Below the pieces are notes generated by a model. It did not search any database and was not told where the DNA came from. It saw nothing but the letters and a program-made list of their open reading frames with translations. From JBBSGC01 sp038254525 (GTDB taxonomy: Bacteria; Actinomycetota; Actinomycetes; Propionibacteriales; Nocardioidaceae), in the NCBI GenBank assembly GCA_038254525.1, contig JBBSGC010000099.1:1-7426 (forward strand): 7,426 nucleotides of DNA, in the 5' to 3' direction. The position numbers were made by a program, and so were the translations under genes. Shown in pieces: positions 1-6,200 of the stretch. The first letter of the stretch is position 1. Each line of letters begins with the position of its first letter.

Positions 1-117
1 GGGCGCGGCGAAGCTGGCCCACGAGTCCGCGGCCTCGACGAAGCGTCGCCAGCCTTCTTTGGACCTGAGCGGAACATGGGCAGGCGTCGCCAGCTCGTCC
101 TCTATGTAGGTGGTCAT
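1..117 (-). CDS. Probable TnsC/TniB-like AAA ATPase, N-terminal fragment
   Basis: Only the first 39 codons are in the window. They start at ATG 117-115, read MTTYIEDELATPAHVPL and continue with a basic, aromatic stretch containing KEGWRRFV; the frame is still open at position 1. No Walker motif is reached, so the call rests mainly on position. The gene directly follows tnsB, where Tn7-like and Tn5053-like elements carry the ATPase that binds the target complex and recruits the transposase. The ATG lies seven bases past the tnsB stop, and a GGTGAGG-like ribosome binding site overlaps that stop, so translation is probably coupled. It could be another protein, but a third core transposition gene is by far the most likely. 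Confidence 0.6.
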   Translation of the reverse strand, partial: MTTYIEDELATPAHVPLRSKEGWRRFVEAADSWASFAAP

Positions 118-124
118 TCGAGCC

Positions 125-2221
125 TCACCAGAACCGCTCGGCTTCTTTGTCGGCGTCGAACACGCCGAACGGAATCACTACGCCGCCCTTGCTCGGCTCG
201 TCTGCTACGCGCTCCGGCTTCGCTGGCGGGGTCGCGACCTGTGTCGGTGCTTCGCCGGCGCTCGGGGTCAGGTTCGGCCGCAGCGGCGTCGCGCTGGCAG
301 CGTGCGTTCGCGCGGCGATCCGCCGCGAGGTGCGTGGGATCGAGGTGGGCCCGTTGCCGGCGCGGGTCAGCAGATCGTCCAGCGCCTGCGCGATCGTGTG
401 CTGACTGTCTTCGTCGCCGCGTTCGGTGAGCTGGCGGCGCACGTGACGCAGGGTGAAGTCGGCGAACGGCGCGGTGCCGTGCCGGGCGTGGATCCACGGC
501 ACGCTGACCCACTGCTCGTCGCTGCCGCGCAGCCAGACGCGGGACAGGTCGTAGGGGTCGTAGTGCACTTCCCACCGGCCTGAGCGTGCCGCGTGCCCGG
601 ACGACTGTCCGCGCAATGGGTTCAGCACGTCGCTGTCGTAGGTGAGATAACCGAGCCTGATGCCTTCGGCCGTGATGCGCCGCCACGCCACCGGCAACAG
701 CTCGAGATAGTCGGTCGGGCTCAGCGCGAGTGGCAGGTAGCCGGCCGACGCGACCAGCGCCGCGTACATCTCGTTCGGCGACAGCGCCGAGCGAGGTACT
801 TCGGGGTGTCGCAGCCCGTCGTGGGGCCGGGGTTGCCAGCCGGCGATCACCCACTCGTCCAGCAGGTCCTGCAGGTCGCCGATCGGCCACACCGCATTCG
901 CCTCGACGTCCGCACCGCGGCGGGTGACGTCGCGGCCGGTGTAGCCGGGGACGTACTGGCAGAACAGCGTATTGATCGAGGAGAACGTCCGCTCGACGAC
1001 CGGCTTGTCCGTCGGGGTGTGCGGGTGCGCCGGCTGCACCGAGATCCCCAGCCGGGCGCACGCGGACAGAAACGTCTCGGATAAGAACACTGCGCCTCGG
1101 TCACAGACGATGGTCTCCGGTGTGATGACCGGCTTCGCCGCCGCTTCGGCCAACCGCTCGTCGGCCCAGGCCAGGTCGCGGTGGGGCAGCCGGGAGGCCC
1201 GCATCGCCAGCGCCTCCGGCCAGCCCGGGCGCATCGGCTCGGGCACCAGCGCCCTGGCCAGCAGCAGCGCCGCGTCGACCGCTTTGGTGCCGTGCGGGCG
1301 CAGCACTGCCGCGCATATCGTGCGCGTCGCCAGATCGAGCAGCGTGGTCAGCTCCACCCGGCCGGTCACCCCGTCATCGAGGACCGCGAGCACGTCCAGC
1401 GGGGTGGTGTCGATCTGTACCAGCTGGCCCGGGCGTAGTGCGATCACGCTGCCGAACGGGCCGTGTGGGCGGTTGGCCAGCGACCGGCGCGTCGTCGCCG
1501 GTCCGAACGTGTGCTCGCCTGTGTTGAGGCCGGCCAATAGCCGGTAGAACGTCGAGGGCGGGGGCACGTGGACGACGCCGGGGCCGTGCGTCTCGTCAAG
1601 CAGCTGCCGCACCCGGCGGCGGACCCTCCCGCGGGTTCCGGTCGAGGTCTCGGTCTGCTCGGCGAGCGCCGTCCGGGCAGCGAGCACGACGCGCTCGTCG
1701 ACCCGGCCGGTCGCGGACGTGGGTTTGACTGCGCGCGCGTCGACCAGGCCCCACAGTCCGGACGCCGCGTAGGCGGCCCGCTTCCGCCGGATCGTGCGGA
1801 CGCTGACCTGCTGGCCGAGCGCGGTCAGCTCGTCGGCCTTGGTCTGCTCGCGCTCGGCCAGCGTCGTCCGCTCCGGGTCATAGCCCGGCCGCGGCGTCGC
1901 GTTCGGCTCGGCGCCAGCCGGCACACCGGACTCGACCTCGCTGAGGTGTTGCTCCCACCAGCGAGCCCGCTCCACCGCCGGCTTCGGTGCCGCCTCGAGC
2001 AGCCCGAGCGGCGGTAACGACACCGGCGCAGCACCTGACAGCACGGCGAAGTCCGTTGCGGTCTGCAGGTGCGTCGCCAGTAGCACCTGGTGTGTTCCGT
2101 CGTCGGCGGCCAGCCGGACCGAGACCCCCGACAAGCCGACCACCGTGTGCTCGGCCGCGTCGAACCGCAGCCGATCCCCCAGCCGCAGCACACCGCGACG
2201 GCTGGCAGCGTCGGTCGTCAC
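125..2221 (-). CDS. tnsB: TnsB-like DDE transposase (Mu/TniA/TnsB family)
   Basis: This 698-residue protein is close in length to Tn7 TnsB. It recognises the transposon ends, cuts the 3' strands and joins them to target DNA. A helix-turn-helix-like segment lies near residues 133-163 (SVRTIRRKRAAYAASGLWG). The integrase core follows, with D271 in LVQIDTTPLDV, D374 in TIVCDRGAVF and E410 in TDKPVVERTF. D374 and E410 are 35 residues apart, the classic DD(35)E spacing. A Mu-type C-terminal beta-barrel is likely near 530-577 (VLNPLRGQ ... YDPYDLSRVWLRG). The tail from about 615 is rich in P, A, T and R and ends DADKEAERFW; in Tn7 the TnsB tail contacts TnsC. The frame is open further upstream, to an ATG at 2440, but I chose GTG 2221-2219. 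It forms a GTGA overlap with the tnsA stop, whereas the longer version would lie across tnsA and begins with low-complexity sequence. Confidence 0.93.
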   Translation of the reverse strand: MTTDAASRRGVLRLGDRLRFDAAEHTVVGLSGVSVRLAADDGTHQVLLATHLQTATDFAVLSGAAPVSLPPLGLLEAAPKPAVERARWWEQHLSEVESGVPAGAEPNATPRPGYDPERTTLAEREQTKADELTALGQQVSVRTIRRKRAAYAASGLWGLVDARAVKPTSATGRVDERVVLAARTALAEQTETSTGTRGRVRRRVRQLLDETHGPGVVHVPPPSTFYRLLAGLNTGEHTFGPATTRRSLANRPHGPFGSVIALRPGQLVQIDTTPLDVLAVLDDGVTGRVELTTLLDLATRTICAAVLRPHGTKAVDAALLLARALVPEPMRPGWPEALAMRASRLPHRDLAWADERLAEAAAKPVITPETIVCDRGAVFLSETFLSACARLGISVQPAHPHTPTDKPVVERTFSSINTLFCQYVPGYTGRDVTRRGADVEANAVWPIGDLQDLLDEWVIAGWQPRPHDGLRHPEVPRSALSPNEMYAALVASAGYLPLALSPTDYLELLPVAWRRITAEGIRLGYLTYDSDVLNPLRGQSSGHAARSGRWEVHYDPYDLSRVWLRGSDEQWVSVPWIHARHGTAPFADFTLRHVRRQLTERGDEDSQHTIAQALDDLLTRAGNGPTSIPRTSRRIAARTHAASATPLRPNLTPSAGEAPTQVATPPAKPERVADEPSKGGVVIPFGVFDADKEAERFW

Positions 2222-2976
2222 GGCGCAACCGAGACGATCGAGGACTCCGACAACGGCACGGTCAGCAACGTTTGCAGCTGCCCTCGCCACAACATGTGGA
2301 ACAGCACAGGCAACACCACCAGCGCAGGACCAGCCGCCTCCGCACCCTCGAACAGCGCCCGCCGATCCGCGAAGCTCCGCAGCAACGCCTCGATTGTCGA
2401 CGCTTGTGCGAATCGCGGATGCCGATATCCGGCCAGCCAACGCACGTTCTCCACGAGTACCGACCCCGCCGCTCCGACCCGCCGGTACTCCCAGCCCACC
2501 ACGTCGCAGGCCTGCTCGGTCGTAGCGAACGCCTCCGCGTCCCGGGGCCGGATGCGATCATCCGGGCGGCAGTCCACCACCACAGCCGTGCCGTCCGCGC
2601 GGCGAGCGAAGAAGTCCGGCGCATGGGTGCGCGGTGTCCCGTCGTCGCCGTGGAACAGCAGCCAGAACGGCTGCGCCGCGAACCCGGTCACTGCGGCGTC
2701 GAAGTCCAGCAGCATCGCGTGGTCCCGCTCGAGCCACGACTCGTACCCGACATGGCGACCCATCGTCGCCGACCACCAAAAGCCGGGCCAGTTCCGCTGG
2801 CCGCGAAAGGACGGGAACGACCGCACCGGCACCGCCGACTCGAACGGCACTCGGGCGCATTCTGTCAGCGGCTCACGACACGGCCGCCCATCCCCGCCGA
2901 GGAACTCCAGCGCGTACGGCGACCAACCAACGGGCGCGCTCTGCAGCACCGCCGTAGCCGCTTCGCTTCCGTGCAC
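2218..2976 (-). CDS. tnsA: TnsA-like heteromeric transposase endonuclease subunit
   Basis: This 252-residue protein (Tn7 TnsA is about 270) matches the TnsA-like endonucleases found next to Mu-type transposases in actinobacteria. In Tn7, TnsA has a restriction-endonuclease fold and cuts the 5' strands at the ends, so that with TnsB the element leaves by cut and paste. Visible motifs are E79 in GYESWLERD, D121 in THAPDFFARR, and D135-C-R137 in AVVVDCRPDDR, which together look like the E...PD...(D/E)xK nuclease signature. Residue 137 is arginine where lysine is usual. GTG 2976-2974 is the first start codon after an in-frame stop (TGA at 3033-3031), so the start is fairly secure although the ribosome binding site is weak. 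The stop overlaps the tnsB start by GTGA, which implies coupled translation in one operon. Confidence 0.88.
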   Translation of the reverse strand: MHGSEAATAVLQSAPVGWSPYALEFLGGDGRPCREPLTECARVPFESAVPVRSFPSFRGQRNWPGFWWSATMGRHVGYESWLERDHAMLLDFDAAVTGFAAQPFWLLFHGDDGTPRTHAPDFFARRADGTAVVVDCRPDDRIRPRDAEAFATTEQACDVVGWEYRRVGAAGSVLVENVRWLAGYRHPRFAQASTIEALLRSFADRRALFEGAEAAGPALVVLPVLFHMLWRGQLQTLLTVPLSESSIVSVAP

Positions 2977-3004
2977 TCCGCAAGTCCAGCACCAGTCGCA
3001 CCTT

Positions 3005-3019
3005 GCCCAACGCAGACAC
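3005..3019 (-). repeat. Subterminal 15-bp repeat, candidate TnsB-binding site (inner copy)
   Basis: Read on the minus strand this is GTGTCTGCGTTGGGC, differing from the outer copy at only two positions and lying 127 bp further inside. Its location about 30 bp upstream of the tnsA GTG would also let transposase binding there repress its own operon, as happens with some TnsB-type proteins. That regulatory role is inference. Confidence 0.45.
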
Positions 3020-3040
3020 GCTGGCCAACATCAACGGCGA

Positions 3041-3079
3041 TTGGCCACTCGCTGTCCAGGTACAGCGAGAGCCGGCCAA
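3041..3079. repeat. Interrupted 39-bp palindrome upstream of tnsA
   Basis: The inner arms are perfect: CTCGCTGT at 3048-3055 and ACAGCGAG at 3062-3069, around a six-base centre (CCAGGT). Outer arms add TTGGCC at 3041-3046 and GGCCAA at 3074-3079, offset by a few unpaired bases. There is no following T-run on either strand, so it does not look like a factor-independent terminator. Its place between divergent genes fits an operator for a dimeric regulator, or a structure within the transposon end. Confidence 0.5.
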
Positions 3080-3131
3080 CTACACCGGGAATCGACACCG
3101 TCCCCATTTCCCAGGCACTGTCACCCAGACA

Positions 3132-3146
3132 GCCCAAAGCCGACAC
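3132..3146 (-). repeat. Terminal 15-bp repeat, candidate TnsB-binding site (outer copy)
   Basis: Read on the minus strand this is GTGTCGGCTTTGGGC. It matches the inner copy at 3005-3019 at 13 of 15 positions, in the same orientation. It begins within TGTGTCGG, consistent with the 5'-TGT terminus of Tn7-like elements, whose ends carry several direct TnsB-binding repeats. A weaker third relative, GTGTCGATTCCCGGT, lies at 3098-3084. The repeat is seen directly; its binding role and the terminus are inferred. Confidence 0.5.
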
Positions 3147-3223
3147 ACCTCATGCACCCTGGTCCGAAATGCCCGGTTCGATGCGGGGTGGGTGGCGCAG
3201 GTAGCCGCGAGAGTCGGGCTGTG

Positions 3224-6200
3224 ATGACCGTGCACAAGCTCACCGCGGGCGACGGGTACACGTACCTGACGCGCCAGGTGGCCGCGCACGACGCGAGCAA
3301 CCGGGGCTATGACAACCTCGGCGCCTACTACACCGAGAAGGGTGAGGCGCCCGGCGTCTGGATGGGGCGGGGGCTTGCCGCCGTGCCGGACTTTCCGGTC
3401 GGAGAGCAGGTCAGCGAAGAGCAGATGATGGCCTTGTTCGGCGAGGGCAGGCATCCCAACGCAGATGCGATCGAGCGGGCCGCGATCGCCGAGGGCAAGC
3501 ATCCGTGGCTGGTCGACCAGGCGAGCCGGCTCGGGGCTCCCTACCTCATCCACGAGCAGTCCAACATGTTCCACCGGCGCTCGGCCGGAGCCTTCCGCGA
3601 CTACAACACCGCGCTCGGCCTGCACGCGGACACTCCCGTGCCCGCCGAGGAGCGGGCGCGGATGCGCACCGACCTGGCGCGGAAGATGTTCGTCGAGCAG
3701 TTCCACCGCGAGCCTGCCGACGCCCGCGAGCTGTCCGGTCACCTGGCCCGTATCTCACGGCAGGCCACCACCGCGGTCGCGGGCTATGACCTGACCTTCT
3801 CCCCCGTCAAGAGCATCTCGACGTTGTGGGCAATCGCCCCGCGCGAGGTCGCCGGCGAGATCGAACGTGCCCACCACGACGCAGTGAAAGACACCCTGGC
3901 CTGGCTGGAAGACAACGCCGCCTACACCCGGACCGGCCGCGGTGGCGTGGCCCAGGTCGAGGTCCGAGGCTTGATCGCGGCCGCGTTCACGCATCGTGAC
4001 TCCCGCTCCGGCGACCCCGACCTACACACCCACGTGACGATCAGCAACAAGGTGCAGACCCTCGCCGGGCGGTGGCTCGCACTCGACGGGCGCCCGCTCT
4101 ACAAGAACAACGTCGCGGCCTCGGAGCGATACAACACTCGCATCGAGGCGCTGCTGATCGAGCGTGTGGGCCTGCGGTTCGGTGATCGGCCAGGCAGTGA
4201 CCCGGGCAAGCGGCCAGTGCGTGAAATCATCGGCATCGACGGTGCCCTCCCCCGCGTCTGGTCGTCGCGCCGGGCCGCCATCGACACCCGGCGGGCCGCC
4301 CTGTCCGCCCAATTCCAGGTCGACCACGGCCGCCCCCCCACGCCGAAAGAGGCGGTGGCGCTGGCGGAGCGCGCCAACAAGGAGACCCGCCAGCGCAAGC
4401 ACGAACCCCGCTCCCACGCCGAGCAGCGCGAGACCTGGCGCGCCGAAGCGGTGGCGGTGTTAGGCGGGGATGCCCCGCTGCACTACTACATCCGTGGCGC
4501 CATGCGTGACCGAACTCGACGTCAGGGTGCCCGCTCGGTCAGTGCCGCATGGGTCGCCCAGACTGCCGACACGGTCCTGTCGATCGTGGCATCCTCCCGC
4601 GCGACCTGGCAGGCCAACCACATCCGAGCCGAGGCGGAGCGGCAGGCACGGGCCGCCGGAGTGCGCCACGGCGACCTTGACCGGGCGGTCGACGCGGTCG
4701 TCGCCGAGGCCCTCGGCCCTTCCCGATCCGTGCCACTGGACACCCGCGAAACCCTCCACGACCCCGCCGCGCTACGCCGCTCGGACGGAACCTCCGTCTA
4801 CACCGTCGCCGGATCGGCCCTGTACACCTCGGCCGACATCATCGCGGCGGAAGAGTTGATCGTCGCGGGCGCCGGCGGTGTCGGCGGGCGGACCATCCCC
4901 GGCACCGTCATCGACATCACCATGCTGGAGTCGGCCGCCAACGGCGTTCAACTCAACCCCGGCCAGGTGCAGCTGGTGCGGGAGCTGGCCACCTCCGGCG
5001 CCCGCGTGCAGTTGGCCCTCGCCCCAGCTGGAACCGGCAAGACCACGGCCATGCGGGTCCTGTCCAGGGCGTGGACCGCCGACGGCGGCCATGTCGTGGG
5101 CCTGGCACCGTCCGCCGCGGCAGCCGCCGTTCTCCGCGAGGAGATCGGCGCCGACACCGACACCTTGGCCAAGCTGACCTGGCACCTCACCAACGGCGGC
5201 GGCCCGGACTGGATCACCGCCATCGGCGCCGACACCCTCGTCGTCATCGACGAGGCCGGCATGGCCGGGACCCCCGACCTGGCCGCCGCCATCGACTACG
5301 TGACCAGCCGCGGCGGGTCGGTCAGGCTCATCGGCGACGATCAGCAACTCGCCGCCATCGGCGCCGGCGGCGTCCTTCGTGACATCGCCGCCACTCACGG
5401 CGCGGTCACCCTGTCACAGGTCATGCGCTTCACCGACCCCACGACTGGTGCCCCCAATCACGCCGAGGGAGCGGCGTCCCTCGCCCTGCGAGACGGTGAC
5501 ACCTCGGCGATTGCCTACTACCTCGACAGTGGACGGGTCCACGTCGGCGACCTCACCACTGCCACCAACGACGCCTACCGTGCCTGGTTCGCAGACCGCA
5601 CCCGGGGCCTGGACGCTGTCATGCTGGCCCCCACCCGCGATCTGGTCGCCGAGCTCAACGACCGCGCCCGGGCCGACCGGCTCGCCGCCCAGGAGCAGCC
5701 TGTCGGTCGCGAGGTAGGTCTCGCCTCCCACGCCTCCCACGCCTCCCACGCCTCGACCGGCGACACCATCATCACCCGGCAGAACAACCGCAAGATCCCC
5801 ATCACTGCCTCCGACTGGGTCAAGAACGGCGACCGGTGGACCATCACCGCGGTCCGCGAGTCCGGCGCGCTGGAGGTCATCCACTTGCGCACCGGCCGAC
5901 ACATCACACTGCCCGCCGACTACGTCAAAGGCCACGTCACCCTCGGCTATGCGGCCACCGTGCACGGCGCGCAAGGCATCACCGCTGACAGCTGCCACAT
6001 CGTCGCGACCGGTGAGGAATCCCGGCAACTCATGTACGTGGCGCTGACCCGAGGCCGGCACGCCAACCACATCTACCTCACCACTGCCGGCGACGGCGAC
6101 CCACACAGCGTCATCACCCGTGATGCGCTACTCCCGCCAACCGCCGGCGACATCCTCGCCCGCGTGCTCGCCCGCGACGCCTCCCCTGTCTCCGCGACCA

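Larger units (their letters stand above)
1..3145 (-). mobile_element. Tn7-like transposon, partial (tnsABC core and one end)
   Basis: Three minus-strand genes in the order tnsA, tnsB, tnsC overlap or sit a few bases apart, which is the conserved core arrangement of Tn7-like elements. In Tn7 itself, tnsA lies next to the right end. By analogy the end here should be just upstream of tnsA, and a candidate terminus with TGT/ACA polarity lies at about 3145-3147, flanked internally by direct repeats. The rest of tnsC, any target selector, the cargo and the opposite end are all beyond position 1. The gene content is seen directly. The right boundary is inferred and could be wrong by some bases, or altogether if the relaxase is cargo. 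Confidence 0.75.
2977..3223. other. Divergent intergenic region with candidate transposon end
   Basis: This 247-bp gap separates the leftward tns operon from the rightward relaxase gene, so it should hold both promoters. I see no convincing -35/-10 pair on either strand. It contains the two 15-bp direct repeats, the long palindrome at 3041-3079, and a short hairpin (CTGTC, five bases, GACAG) at 3118-3132 that abuts the outer repeat. The part beyond the proposed end, 3146-3223, is short and holds only weak inverted matches (for example CACCC at 3155-3159 with GGGTG at 3186-3190), so no oriT can be assigned. Short open frames on the minus strand (from 3146 and 3079) run into tnsA out of frame and resemble nothing I know. 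Confidence 0.6.

Noticed and set aside
125..2440. The 771-residue version of the transposase starting at ATG 2440
   Set aside because: Its first 73 residues overlap tnsA entirely and are low in complexity. GTG 2221 overlaps the tnsA stop as GTGA, the usual operon junction.
3118..3132. Hairpin CTGTC-N5-GACAG as a terminator
   Set aside because: The stem is only five base pairs, no T-run follows on either strand, and it lies between divergent genes where no terminator is needed.
2865..3146. Minus-strand small open frames (starts at 3146 and 3079) as a gene upstream of tnsA
   Set aside because: They run out of frame into tnsA, cover the candidate transposon end and palindrome, and show no family motif. 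A decayed gene fragment cannot be excluded.
1987..3204. A 405-codon plus-strand open frame
   Set aside because: It runs antisense through tnsA and the start of tnsB, is dominated by R, P, A and H with no recognisable motif, and is a typical shadow of high-GC coding DNA.
3146..3223. oriT with nic site upstream of the relaxase
   Set aside because: Only weak 4-5 bp inverted matches are present, and I recognise no nic-site consensus.
5414..6106. A 230-codon minus-strand frame rich in G, V and D
   Set aside because: It lies antisense to the helicase motifs of the relaxase, whose domain content is unambiguous; it is a codon-bias shadow.
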